Positions 25,743 to 34,940 of a stretch of DNA of 64,000 nucleotides are shown one piece after another (position 1 is the stretch's first letter; each line of letters opens with the position of its first letter). Made by a program: the position numbers and the translations under genes. Source of the DNA: Actinopolymorpha singaporensis (GTDB lineage: Bacteria; Actinomycetota; Actinomycetes; Propionibacteriales; Actinopolymorphaceae); NCBI RefSeq assembly GCF_900104745.1, contig NZ_LT629732.1, forward strand, positions 2,405,981-2,469,980, given 5' to 3'. The notes beneath the pieces are model-generated. The model searched no databases. It was not told where the DNA came from and worked only from the letters and a program-made list of their open reading frames with translations.

Positions 25743-26930
25743 TCAGGAAGCGTCCGGGGCGACGATGACCGGGAGCTCCTGTTCGAACATGTCCGCGAAC
25801 GTCAGCGAGGGCAGGATCTTGCCCTGCGGGCGCGCGGCGTCGGCGATGCCGGCGGCCCAGGCGGAGGAGCGCAGCCGCTGGTTGGGTGTGCCGTGGTGGC
25901 CGTCGTTGGTGAAGGCGCAGTCGCCGACCTCGTAGAAGGTCTTCTCCGCCTGCAGCACCCGCTTGGTGTTGAGCGAGAGCCCGCGGGCGTGGGTGGCGAA
26001 GTAGGTGCCGAACGCGTCGGCCATCAGTTCGGTACGCCGGGTCGCTTCGGGCCCGGTCAGCGGGGAGTCGAACAGGTTGTCCTCGAACTGGACGTGGTGG
26101 CCGAACTCGTGCCCCATCACCGCACGCGGTCCGACGTCGCCGATGCCCATGGCGTTGAGGGCGTCGACGATGCCGTCACCGAAGATCAGCTTGTCGGGTA
26201 CGCCCTTGACCAGGGGGTCGGGGTCGCCTTCGGCGGTGAACGCGAAGGCGTTCAGCGTGAACAGCGGGTTGTTGCCGCCGTCGAACATGCCGCTGTCGAC
26301 CGCTTCGGCGATCTCCTTGGCGTGCTTGTCCGCCTCGGCAGGGGACTTGCTGAACGGCTCGCCGAGTGGCAGCTGCAGGACGCGGGAGACAGCTGCCGCG
26401 TCACCCATGATGCTGCCGTGCATCGACATCAGCTGGATGTCGCCGGACTGGATGTCCCAGAACCGCTTGACGTCCCGGAACGTGTGGGTCAGCTGAGTCC
26501 GGTAGTCGCTCCTCAGCGCGTAGCGCTGGTCGGTGTCGGAGCCGTACAGCAGTGCGTCGTACGTCGGGACGTCCAGCATCTCGATGTGGCCGACGAGGAA
26601 GGTGAACTCGTCCTTGGAAAGACCGTTGATCAGGCCATCGATGTAGGCGTCGAAGTCGGTCGGTCCGCACTGGTAGTCGTCGCGGTTGATGGCCCGGTCG
26701 ACGGCTGCGCGTGCGGGGGACCGGTCGATCCCGAACCGGTCGGCGGCCTGGTCGCTTCGCGCCAGCGCGGTGCGGCCGGCGGTCGCAACGGCGGCGGAGG
26801 AGGGCGCTGCGGCGGAGGAGGAGGGTGCGGCGGCGTCGACGCCAGTGCCGGCGAACGCAGCTGTGGCTGTTCCGATCGTGAGGACGATGCTCGCGCCGAA
26901 GGCGGCGAGGAAGCGTGGGGACTGCTTCAA
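25743..26930 (-). CDS. Secreted HExxH zinc metalloprotease-like protein
   Basis: 395 residues. I chose TTG at 26930 because GGAGAC lies 7-8 bases upstream and a clear signal peptide follows (KQSPRFLAAFGASIVLTIGT, cleavage near AFAG). A Ser/Ala linker (DAAAPSSSAAAPSS) leads to the mature protein. The zinc site is GHEFGHHVQFEDN (HExxH), and the downstream TELMADAFGTYFATH supplies the third ligand Glu, as in gluzincin-like proteins of the neutral zinc metallopeptidase group. A Cys pair (YQCGPTDF, GDCAFTN) may form a disulfide. Secreted protease; the substrate is unknown. It has its own strong terminator. Confidence 0.8.
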   Translation of the reverse strand: MKQSPRFLAAFGASIVLTIGTATAAFAGTGVDAAAPSSSAAAPSSAAVATAGRTALARSDQAADRFGIDRSPARAAVDRAINRDDYQCGPTDFDAYIDGLINGLSKDEFTFLVGHIEMLDVPTYDALLYGSDTDQRYALRSDYRTQLTHTFRDVKRFWDIQSGDIQLMSMHGSIMGDAAAVSRVLQLPLGEPFSKSPAEADKHAKEIAEAVDSGMFDGGNNPLFTLNAFAFTAEGDPDPLVKGVPDKLIFGDGIVDALNAMGIGDVGPRAVMGHEFGHHVQFEDNLFDSPLTGPEATRRTELMADAFGTYFATHARGLSLNTKRVLQAEKTFYEVGDCAFTNDGHHGTPNQRLRSSAWAAGIADAARPQGKILPSLTFADMFEQELPVIVAPDAS

Positions 26931-27246
26931 GAGGGAGTCTCCTTCGTACTGGCGCGGCGACGTGCGGCCGGAGAACGAAGGGACCCGGAGCGCTGGATCT
27001 CTCAACGCGAAGAACCCCCGTGCAGCCGGCCCTGAGGACCTGTTGGTCCTCCGGGTCGTGCGCGAACCAGATAGTGCACGCGTTCGGGACGTATTGCAAG
27101 GCTTCCGGTCGAACCGGACGTCGGTTTACCCGACCTGCCCCGTTGGAGAACGAATCGTTCCCGCCGACGGGCCGAAGAGTCGCCACTGACACAGGGCCTG
27201 GGGTACGGGAGACTGCCTTGCGTACTCCCTCCGATAGGAGAGCCCG

Positions 27247-28998
27247 GTGATCGAGACCTACCACGACCCCGCTCGTTCCGTCGGCGACCGGGTGGAGGAT
27301 CTCCTCGCTCGGATGACGTTGGCGGAGAAGGCCGGGCTGATGTTCCAGCCCATGGTGGCGATGGGGCCCGGCGGGCGGCTGGCGGAGGCCAACGAGGCCT
27401 TCGGCCTGCCCAGCACGCAGCACCTGGTCGCCGACCTGTTCCTCAACCACTTCAACCTGCTGGGTTCCGTGGACGACCCGCGCCAGGTGGCGGAGTGGCA
27501 CAACGGGCTGCAGGAGGCCGCGCGTCAAACGCGGCTTGGCATTCCGGTTTCGCTCTCGACCGATCCTCGCCACCACTTCACCGAGAACGTCGGTACGGCC
27601 TTCAGGGCAACGGCATTCAGTCAGTGGCCGGAGACGCTTGGCTTCGCGGCCCTGCGTTCGCCCGAGCTCGTGCAGGAGTTCGCCGACATCGCTCGCCAGG
27701 AGTACACCGCGGTCGGCTTCCGCGTCGCTCTCCACCCGCAGGTCGACCTTGCCACCGAGCCCCGCTGGGCGCGGGTGTCCGGCACGTTCGGCGAGGACGC
27801 CGACCTGTCCGGTGAACTCGTCGCCGCGTACGTCAAGGGCTTCCAGGGCGACGAACTCGGCCCCGGCAGCGTGTCCACGATGACCAAACACTTCCCCGGC
27901 GGCGGGCCGCAACTCGACGGGGAGGATCCGCACTTCGCCTACGGGCGCGAGCAGGTCTATCCGGGCGGCAACTTCGACCATCACCTCAGACCGTTCGAGG
28001 CGGCGCTGGCCGCGGGCACCTCGCAGGTGATGCCGTACTACGGCATGCCGGTCGGCACGGAGTACGAGGAGGTCGGATTCGCCTTCAACAAGGGCGTCAT
28101 CACCGGCATCCTGCGCGAGCGGCTCGGCTTCGACGGCATCGTGTGCACCGACTGGGGGCTGGTCACCGACGCCGAGATCATGGGCCAGCCGATGCCCGCC
28201 CGCGCGTGGGGCTGTGAGCAGCTGAGCGAGCTCGAACGAGTGGTCAAGATCATCGAGGCCGGATGCGACCAGTTCGGTGGTGAGAGCCGTCCGGAGCTCG
28301 TGATCGAGGCTGTCGAGAAGGGGCTGGTGACCGTCGACCGGATCGACGTGTCCGTACGCCGGCTGCTGCGGGAGAAGTTTCGCCTCGGCCTGTTCGACAA
28401 CCCGTTCGTGGATGTCGACGCCGTGGCGGGTGTCGTCGGCAGGCAAGACTTCGTTGCGCGCGGCGAAGACGTCCAGCGGCGGTCGGTCACCGTGTTGACC
28501 AACAAGGAGCACATCCTGCCGCTGCGCAAGGGAATCAGGCTGTACGTGGAGGGCGTCGACGCCGAGGTGGTCGCGCCGTACGCGACGGTGGTCGACTCTC
28601 CGGCAGACGCGGACGTGGCGTTCCTTCGGTTGGGTACGCCGTTCGAACCGCGGCCGGGTGGCTTCGAGGCGATGTTCCACGCCGGGTCGCTGGAGTTCGA
28701 CGACGTCGAGAAGGCGCGCCAGGCAGCCGTCTACGCCGCGGTCCCCACGGTGGTGGACATCCACCTCGAACGCGCCGCCGTGATCCCGGAGATCGCCGAC
28801 CAGGCGGCGGCCGTGGTCGCCACGTACGGCACGAACGCGCGTGCGCTGCTCGACGTGCTCTTCGGGGACGCAAGGCCCGAGGGCCGGTTGCCCTTCGACC
28901 TGCCCTCGTCGATGCGAGCGGTCGAGGGCAGCCGAAGTGACGTGGCTTTCGACACCGCCGAGCCGCTCTTCCGGTTCGGCCACGGACTGAGCCTCTGA
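27247..28998 (+). CDS. Glycoside hydrolase family 3 (beta-glucosidase/xylosidase-like)
   Basis: 583 residues; GTG at 27247 after AGGAGAGCCCG. The (beta/alpha)8 domain begins VGDRVEDLLARMTLAEKAGL. The substrate-site KHFPGGGPQLDGEDPHFAYG and the nucleophile Asp302 in GIVCTDWGLVTDAEI are clear. The C-terminal alpha/beta sandwich ends EGRLPFDLPSSMRAVEG ... LFRFGHGLSL, as in GH3. No signal peptide, so it cleaves imported oligosaccharides in the cytosol. About 100-150 residues shorter than the commonest GH3 enzymes, lacking the fibronectin-like domain. An adjacent secreted-protein pair lies downstream on the same strand. Confidence 0.9.
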   Translation: MIETYHDPARSVGDRVEDLLARMTLAEKAGLMFQPMVAMGPGGRLAEANEAFGLPSTQHLVADLFLNHFNLLGSVDDPRQVAEWHNGLQEAARQTRLGIPVSLSTDPRHHFTENVGTAFRATAFSQWPETLGFAALRSPELVQEFADIARQEYTAVGFRVALHPQVDLATEPRWARVSGTFGEDADLSGELVAAYVKGFQGDELGPGSVSTMTKHFPGGGPQLDGEDPHFAYGREQVYPGGNFDHHLRPFEAALAAGTSQVMPYYGMPVGTEYEEVGFAFNKGVITGILRERLGFDGIVCTDWGLVTDAEIMGQPMPARAWGCEQLSELERVVKIIEAGCDQFGGESRPELVIEAVEKGLVTVDRIDVSVRRLLREKFRLGLFDNPFVDVDAVAGVVGRQDFVARGEDVQRRSVTVLTNKEHILPLRKGIRLYVEGVDAEVVAPYATVVDSPADADVAFLRLGTPFEPRPGGFEAMFHAGSLEFDDVEKARQAAVYAAVPTVVDIHLERAAVIPEIADQAAAVVATYGTNARALLDVLFGDARPEGRLPFDLPSSMRAVEGSRSDVAFDTAEPLFRFGHGLSL

Positions 28999-29008
28999 CC
29001 CGCCGCCG

Positions 29009-29082
29009 GCCTCCGTCCGCCGTCCGACGGCCGGCGTCCGCCGTCCGACGTCCGGCGGCGTCCCGTCGTCGGACGATGGCCT
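29009..29082 (+). repeat. Short imperfect repeats of GCCGTCCGACG
   Basis: Three or four imperfect copies of CGCCGTCCGACG(G/T)CCGGCGTC, partly self-complementary (CCGGCG/CGCCGG), lie just after the GH3 stop codon. They could fold into a transcript-end hairpin, but there is no U-run. Confidence 0.5.
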
Positions 29083-29206
29083 GGATCGGCCCCGGCCAGG
29101 GCAGGCGGATTGGTATTGACAACCCTCGGCTCCGACATTACGTTCCCGGTTGATCTTGCGGTGACCGCATCGGTCGAAGTGCCGCTGTAACTTCCCGGAG
29201 GAACGA

Positions 29207-30400
29207 ATGGGCGCACGCGCAATGCTGGCCGCAGGACTCCTCGCGGCTGCCGGCTTGGTACTTACCAATGCCCAACCGGCGGCAGCGGAGGACGACCTCG
29301 TCCCGGTCGAGTCGTTGGGGACCCAACAACAGATTCCGAAGCCGACGCTGACCGCGACCGGTCCGCACCTGATCCTCTCGGACTCACCCGAGCTTCCCGA
29401 CGCCGACACCGCGCTCCCCGGCGCGTTCTACCGGGACAGCGTGGAGGGTCTGGTCCGGGTTCTCGGCCACCAGCAGAACAACGCCCAGGTGCCGATGGTG
29501 CTCGGGGTGGCGGTGACGAACACCTCCGACGGGCCCGTGCTGTTGTTCGACCGCGGTGTAGGCCGCAGCGCGGACTACTGGCCGGACGTCGCGGGCCAGG
29601 CCTCGCTGACGGCGTTCATGAACGCCCATCACAGTGCGAAGTACCTCACCACGCTGAAGGCCGGCGAGACGTACTGGTCGACTCGGACCGTCGCACCGAC
29701 CTACACCGAGGCCAGCATCCAGGAGTTCGCCGCGGTCACCTCCGGGACCGCCGACAACATCAGCCAGCTTCAGCGCGTCCTCGACCCGGACATCCCCACC
29801 GACCAGTTGCGGCTTCCGCGCGGAGCGGCACCGGCCCGGGTCACCGTGACCACCGTCGGCTACTGGTACACAGAGCCGCGCCCCGCCGACCCGCTCACGC
29901 TGCCCGTGCTTCCCGGCGACACCGACCATGTGCGTGGCACCTTCGACTACGCCGACCTGAACGGCACGGTCCCGGTCGAGTCCGACGGGGGGCTGCAGAG
30001 ACTGTCCGTCGACTCCGCACCTCCCGGCAAACCGTGGAACGACTCGATGCCGGGTGAGTACCGCCTGGGCCACAGCGCGGTCGACGGCGATGCCGCGGTG
30101 TACAACGACGGCAACTACGGCGTGCTCTACCACCTCGACGTGGTGCTGAAGGGAGACCGCAGCTCGGCCGGTACGCCGGTCGGCCTGTTCCTCAATCCGG
30201 CTGGTGGCGGAGGTCACTTCGTCGTTGCCGTCAACGACACCTTGCACCAGTCTCCGTACGTCGACTGGCCCAGGGCGTGGCACTACGGCCAGGCCGCGTT
30301 CGGTGCACGCGACGTGCACCTGCGGCTCACCACCAGCCTGACCGGGGGGTCGGCCGGTCCTCAGGTGCTGTTGTTCGCGCCCAACTACACCTCCGCTTAG
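29207..30400 (+). CDS. Secreted protein of unknown function
   Basis: 397 residues; ATG at 29207 after CGGAGGAACGA. Signal peptide ARAMLAAGLLAAAGLVLTNA with cleavage near PAAAE. The mature protein is beta-rich with no cysteines visible and no catalytic motif I recognise (LGVAVTNTSDGPVLLFDRGV; MPGEYRLGHSAVDGDAAVYN; LFLNPAGGGGHFVVAVN). Only 15 bases separate it from the next gene, also exported, so they are probably one operon and may act on the same surface or substrate. Confidence 0.7.
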   Translation: MGARAMLAAGLLAAAGLVLTNAQPAAAEDDLVPVESLGTQQQIPKPTLTATGPHLILSDSPELPDADTALPGAFYRDSVEGLVRVLGHQQNNAQVPMVLGVAVTNTSDGPVLLFDRGVGRSADYWPDVAGQASLTAFMNAHHSAKYLTTLKAGETYWSTRTVAPTYTEASIQEFAAVTSGTADNISQLQRVLDPDIPTDQLRLPRGAAPARVTVTTVGYWYTEPRPADPLTLPVLPGDTDHVRGTFDYADLNGTVPVESDGGLQRLSVDSAPPGKPWNDSMPGEYRLGHSAVDGDAAVYNDGNYGVLYHLDVVLKGDRSSAGTPVGLFLNPAGGGGHFVVAVNDTLHQSPYVDWPRAWHYGQAAFGARDVHLRLTTSLTGGSAGPQVLLFAPNYTSA

Positions 30401-30415
30401 CAGAGGAGCTCACCC

Positions 30416-31885
30416 ATGACCAGTCGTCCGCTCTCCCGTCGCGCCGTCCTCGGCGGCGCCGTCGCGTCGGCCTCTCTCGCCGTCGGTTCCGGTCTCCTGA
30501 CCGGCCAACCCGCATGGGCAGCCGAGCGGTCGTCGGCGCGAGTCCACCCCAGGGGCCTGGCGGGTCCGAGCATCCAGCTCGACCCGACGTTCCCTTACTA
30601 CCAAGGTCGGTCGCCGGACAGCATCGCCGACGAGCTCGCGGTCAACGGCTACCGGATCGTCCACTACTTCGTCGTGAACGAGCGGGACGTGAACGGGTCC
30701 GTCGTCGAGGCGTTGCGCCGGCGGGGGATCACCGTGTGGGCCATGGTCATCGGTAACGGTTCGTACTCCGTGTCCGGTTTCCCCGACGACTGGCCCACGT
30801 GGCAGATGCGGTTGCTGAAGCCTGTCGACGACGGCTTCTACCGCTTCTCCCCGTTCAGCCCCGACTACCTGAGCTGGAAGAAGCAGGTCGCGTCGAAGCT
30901 CCTCTCGACGTATCCGTTCGACGGCTTCGAGGTCGCCGAGCCCTATTTCCCGGAATGGAACGGCCTCGCCTCGGGTGTCTACGGCGACGTGGGCCCGTTG
31001 GCGCAGGACGCGTTCATGCGCAGGTACGGTCTGGAGATCCCCGACTTCGCAGATCCCTCGTCCCCGCGGTACTACAAGACCGACACCGAGCGGTACGCGA
31101 AGTGGATGCAACTACGGGTTGACGCGGTGAACGGGTTCCTCGCCGAGCTGGTCAACGGCGCCGGAGGCGTACGCGAGGCCCGGCCCGACATCCTCGTCGG
31201 CACCTGGTCCCTCGGCGTGGACGCGGGCCCTGAATCGGTCGCGCTCGAACGCGAGTATCAGGGACTCGACGCGGCCGCCATGATCTCCGCGGTGCGGCCC
31301 GACATCCACATCCTGCAGACCAACTGGCCGGACTGGGTTCGGCCCGACCTCCCGGCGACGTACCTGCGGACGTACCGGCCGTTCCTGGACCAGATCCGTG
31401 CCACTCATCCGGCGATCCCGCTCGGCGCCCAGACCGACATCGGTTCGACGCCTGCCATGACCCGTGACGACGACTGGCTGCGGACCTTCGCCCACACCGC
31501 GGGTGAACTCGGACTCGCGACGTGGACCGGGTACGAGTACCACCTCGGCGGTTACATCTACGACGACCGTCCCGTCCCGCGGCACGTCGAGCGGGTGACC
31601 GACGCCAGCGCCGTCATCTCGTTCCAGAAGCGGATCGACCCCGCGTCGGCGAAGTTGCCGCACAGCTTCGAGATCGTCGGCGGCCGGTGTCGGTTCGTCG
31701 AGCCCAGCGCGGTGAGCGTCGACGGAAACCGCGTCACCGTGGGCACGCTCCCACGTCGAGCGCCGGTTCGCCTTCGCATCACCAATCTCACCGACCAGCC
31801 GTCGACGTGGCTTTATCACAAGGACGATCCTGCGAACGCCGTCCCCGACGGTCTGGAGGTCGACATCCCGCCCGCCGGTCGCTGA
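30416..31885 (+). CDS. Tat-exported putative TIM-barrel glycosidase-like protein
   Basis: 489 residues; ATG at 30416 after AGAGGAGCTCACCC. The Tat signal SRRAVLGGAVASASLAVGSG is followed by a cleavage site near AWAA. The mature part has the strand-helix rhythm of a (beta/alpha)8 barrel of the type seen in GHL/GH10-like hypothetical glycosidases: YRIVHYFVVNERDVNGSVVE, GITVWAMVIGNGSYS, YPFDGFEVAEPYFPEWNG with an acidic pair at strand four, HILQTNWPDW, and TWTGYEYHLGGYIYDD. A small beta domain closes the protein. Substrate unknown; the operon context is exported glycan processing. Confidence 0.65.
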   Translation: MTSRPLSRRAVLGGAVASASLAVGSGLLTGQPAWAAERSSARVHPRGLAGPSIQLDPTFPYYQGRSPDSIADELAVNGYRIVHYFVVNERDVNGSVVEALRRRGITVWAMVIGNGSYSVSGFPDDWPTWQMRLLKPVDDGFYRFSPFSPDYLSWKKQVASKLLSTYPFDGFEVAEPYFPEWNGLASGVYGDVGPLAQDAFMRRYGLEIPDFADPSSPRYYKTDTERYAKWMQLRVDAVNGFLAELVNGAGGVREARPDILVGTWSLGVDAGPESVALEREYQGLDAAAMISAVRPDIHILQTNWPDWVRPDLPATYLRTYRPFLDQIRATHPAIPLGAQTDIGSTPAMTRDDDWLRTFAHTAGELGLATWTGYEYHLGGYIYDDRPVPRHVERVTDASAVISFQKRIDPASAKLPHSFEIVGGRCRFVEPSAVSVDGNRVTVGTLPRRAPVRLRITNLTDQPSTWLYHKDDPANAVPDGLEVDIPPAGR

Positions 31886-31903
31886 AGCGGACTGGGCTCG
31901 TGC

Positions 31904-33055
31904 TCAGCGGCGCGGTTCGACAAGGATCGGGTTGCCGAGTTGGCGTTCACCGGTCGCGTCGGAGGGGCGGTTGACAACTCCGGCGTTCATGGTGGCCATC
32001 ACGGTCGATCCGCCCCCGTCGAAATTGAGGGCTTGTACAGCGCCGAGCCGATGCATGATCGCGCTTCCTCTTGGATGCTCACGCCCTCGCTGTAGCCAGG
32101 TTGGCGGCCGTCGATCGCTACGAGCAGTAGCCTGCCCTGGGTGTCCACACCGATGACCGAACGCGGATTGCCGCGCACAGTCCAGTTGTAGGTGAAGGTC
32201 TGGTCGGTGCCTTCGTCCCCCACATCGCTTGCACTGTGGATGATTCCGTCGGCATAGGCGTTGATGGACACCTTCCCGTCTCGGACCAGGGTCGGGCCGG
32301 TCTGGATGATCGTCGTGTCACGCGTCAGGTGGACCGGCTTGCCCCTACCGTCGGTGACGGCGGTTTCTACTCGGACCGTGTCACCGACACGGACGTGGGT
32401 GGCAAGCCACGCCGCGTCGTCGCCGGTGCCCTGAACTGTGCTGCCCGTGGCAGGGACGGTCGTGCCGCGGGCGTCGTTCACTGCGACGACTCGATGCTTC
32501 GCGTCGAGCACGACCTCGGTTCCCGGACCGCTGGGTGTGTCCTTCCATTCGGGGGTGAATTCCACGAGCTCACTGGAGTCGGTGCACAAGACGTCGTGCA
32601 TGGGGTGCTCAGTTGGTTGGTCGCCGCCGATACCGCCGCAGTTCCAGACCTGCCCGGGCACGCGGTTGATTCCATCGACAGGGATGGTCGACACCGCGGC
32701 GTACAGGGTGGTCGTCGACTGGTAGGTATCGACGTGGATTCCCTTGCCGCCGCGGGTTATCGCCACACCGCCGCGACCCTGTGTGGCGGCCCCCAGCACC
32801 TTGCCGTCCTTCACGTACAGGCCGCCGGGCGCCTTGTTGTAGAACCACTGCGTGTTGACTCCCGCCAGCGCTTGACAAGCGGGCACGATGTCGGACAGGT
32901 GGTCAAGTTCGTTCCAGCGTGGTGGTGGTCGTATCGCCTGCCAAGGAGCCTGATGCCGATCCTGTGGGTACAGATTGGGCCGGCGGCGCGACCAGCGTCA
33001 CCGAGGCCAAGGCGGCAGCAGCGACAAGAGCCCGGGCAAGCACCTTCGAAGCCAT
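31904..33055 (-). pseudogene. Secreted phosphodiester glycosidase (NAGPA domain) gene, disrupted twice
   Basis: ATG at 33055 with GGGAGG upstream starts a signal peptide (MASKVLARALVAAAALASVT) that stops after about 50 codons. The NAGPA domain resumes in another frame (NELDHLSDIVPACQALAGVN, TQWFYNKAPGGLYVKDGKVL) with its N-terminal part deleted. It runs through PRSVIGVDTQGRLLLVAIDG and GYSEGVSIQEEA. Near 32060 a second shift puts the catalytic-end segment LGAVQALNFDGGGSTVMATM in a third frame that ends at 31904. NAGPA-type enzymes remove sugar from phosphodiesters. The gene is dead unless the indels are sequence errors. Confidence 0.8.
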
Positions 33056-33178
33056 GCCAACCTCCCGTGACGGCCACAAGGTCGTCCGGGACGCTAAGTC
33101 GGCTCGTGCAGACCGTCAACGAAATCGTCCAGCTTGGCCGCACCGATCCGCAGAGCAGAAGAGCAGGGTTCGGCGTTC

Positions 33179-33970
33179 TCACTGGCTGCGGCGCAGCGTC
33201 TGCTCCAGGCTGTAGCGGTCGCCCCGGTACAGCGACCAGGCGAGCTCGACTGCCCGCCCCCGTACGTCGAACGCCACCCTCTCGACCTGGAGAGCAGGTG
33301 TCAGCGCGGGTACCTCGAGCAGCCTGGCCTGCGCCGTGTCCACCACGGTCGCCCGCACCTGCTGCTGGGCGCGGTCGAGCGTGATGGAGTACCTCCTGAG
33401 CAGCGTCTCGTAGAGCGAGTCCTCCAGCGGAGTTTCCAGCAGGCCGGGCACCAGCCGTGCCAGCAGCCACACTTCCTCCAGGCACATCGGCACCGAACTG
33501 GCCAACCGAAGCCGTACCAGATGCAGCAGCGGCTCACCCGGACTCACGCCGAGCAGCCAGCTCTCCCGGGCACCGGCCAACGTCTGCTCGGCCCTGAGCA
33601 GCTTCGCGCCGGGCACGAGGCCGCGAGAACGCATGTCGTCGCTGAACGACGTCAGAAACTCGCGCTTGCGGATCGCCGGCTCCGCGACGTAGGTGCCGGA
33701 TCCCTGGATCCGGTAGACCTCACCCTCACTCACCATCTGCTCGACGGCCCTGCGGACAGTCAGCCGGCTCACCCCGAGCTCCTCGCTCAACCTCCGCTCC
33801 GTCGGCAACTTCTGGTGAGGCTCCAACCTGTCGCGGATCAGGTCGAGCAGATGCGCGCGGACCACGGCATGCTTTGCGAGCCCGCTTCCGGAGCCGGACC
33901 GCCCCGTGGTCCCCGCACCCTCCGAACTACCCACGGCAGCTCTCGGCACGCCGGCAGTGCCGTCATCCAC
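33179..33970 (-). CDS. GntR-family (HutC/UTRA subfamily) transcriptional regulator
   Basis: 263 residues. The GTG at 33970 overlaps the stop of the oxidoreductase gene by 8 bases; in-frame codons upstream lie inside that gene. The wHTH domain is clear (LPTERRLSEELGVSRLTVRR, then IQGSGTYVAEP), followed by the UTRA effector domain (FSDDMRSRGLVPGAKLLRAE; LLHLVRLRLASSVPMCLEEV; LTPALQVERVAFDVRGRAVE). It is the last gene of a sugar-uptake operon, so it probably controls that operon in response to a (phospho)sugar. A GGT-N4-ACC element upstream of the operon is a candidate site. Confidence 0.88.
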   Translation of the reverse strand: MDDGTAGVPRAAVGSSEGAGTTGRSGSGSGLAKHAVVRAHLLDLIRDRLEPHQKLPTERRLSEELGVSRLTVRRAVEQMVSEGEVYRIQGSGTYVAEPAIRKREFLTSFSDDMRSRGLVPGAKLLRAEQTLAGARESWLLGVSPGEPLLHLVRLRLASSVPMCLEEVWLLARLVPGLLETPLEDSLYETLLRRYSITLDRAQQQVRATVVDTAQARLLEVPALTPALQVERVAFDVRGRAVELAWSLYRGDRYSLEQTLRRSQ

Positions 33971-34940
33971 GCGCGCCGGCGGAAGCGGTCGCCTCCGCCA
34001 GCACGGCGATCGCGCGCGCTCCGTCGGCCGGGGTGACCCGCGGCTGCTCTGTGCCGGCGACACAGCTCAGGAAGTGCCTTGCCTGGCGGGTGAACCGATC
34101 CTCTCCGGTGACCTCGACGACCGACTCGGTCCCGTCGACGGCCACCTCGGTCAGCCTCATCGTGGCGTAGTCCAGCTGTAGGCGCCCGTGGGTGCCGGAC
34201 ACCGTGACGACTGCTTCCCCGGGTGCGGTCCGCCAACTGGCCTCGATCACCCCGAGCACGCCGTCTGCCGACTGCAACGACAGCACCGCACTGTCCTCGA
34301 CCTCCAGAGCCGGGCCGCGGGAGGTGGCCGTGGTCGCCGTCAGCGCGCGTACCTGGTCGACCTCACCCAACAGGTACCGGAACAGGTCGACCGAGTGCAC
34401 ACACGTGTCCATCAGGACGCCGCCACCGGAGATCGCCGGCTGGGAGAACCAGGACGACTCGACGCCGTCGAGTGGTCCGGAGAACCGGTTCCGGAACGTC
34501 AGCACGGTGCCGATCCGACCCTCGGCGATGGCTGCCTTGATGGCCTCGATCTCGGGCTGGAACCGGTGACAGAATCCGACGGTGAGCACGGTCCGGTTGA
34601 CGTGGGCGGCCTTGATCATCAGTTCACATTCGTCGAGCGTGCGCGCCATCGGCTTCTCGCACAGGACCGCGACTTTCGCTTCCAGCGCTCGCACCGTGAG
34701 TGCCTGATGCGTGGACGGCGGTGTGCACACGCTGATCGCATCGAGGTCGCCGTCGGCGAGCATCGCGGCGATGTCGGTGTACGCGGTCGCGCCGAACTCG
34801 GCGGCTACCGCCTCGACGGCGGCCGGATCGACGTCGGCGACCGCGACCGGGTCCACGCCGGCTCGGCGGTAGGCGTTCAGGTGGGCGCGGCCGATGCTGC
34901 CGGTTCCGACCACACCGATCCGCGGCTGGTGCGCGCTCAT
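33963..34940 (-). CDS. Gfo/Idh/MocA family oxidoreductase
   Basis: 325 residues; ATG at 34940 overlapping the previous stop (ATGA). Rossmann loop IGVVGTGSIGRAHLNAYRRA; EKP motif VAVLCEKPMARTLDECELMI near residues 92-98. The substrate-domain segment GGGVLMDTCVHSVDLFRYLL contains the conserved Asp and His (DxxxHxxD-like) of the inositol-dehydrogenase type. NAD(P)-dependent oxidation of a sugar or polyol is expected. Its place in a sugar ABC operon suggests it acts on the imported substrate, together with the second family member just upstream. Confidence 0.88.
   Translation of the reverse strand: MSAHQPRIGVVGTGSIGRAHLNAYRRAGVDPVAVADVDPAAVEAVAAEFGATAYTDIAAMLADGDLDAISVCTPPSTHQALTVRALEAKVAVLCEKPMARTLDECELMIKAAHVNRTVLTVGFCHRFQPEIEAIKAAIAEGRIGTVLTFRNRFSGPLDGVESSWFSQPAISGGGVLMDTCVHSVDLFRYLLGEVDQVRALTATTATSRGPALEVEDSAVLSLQSADGVLGVIEASWRTAPGEAVVTVSGTHGRLQLDYATMRLTEVAVDGTESVVEVTGEDRFTRQARHFLSCVAGTEQPRVTPADGARAIAVLAEATASAGARG

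Noticed and set aside
26401-29409. A very long minus-strand open frame of about 1000 codons
   Set aside because: It is antisense to the GH3 gene and extends into the 5' end of the metalloprotease gene. Its translation is Arg/His/Gly-rich and matches no family; the plus-strand GH3 motifs and ribosome site are convincing.
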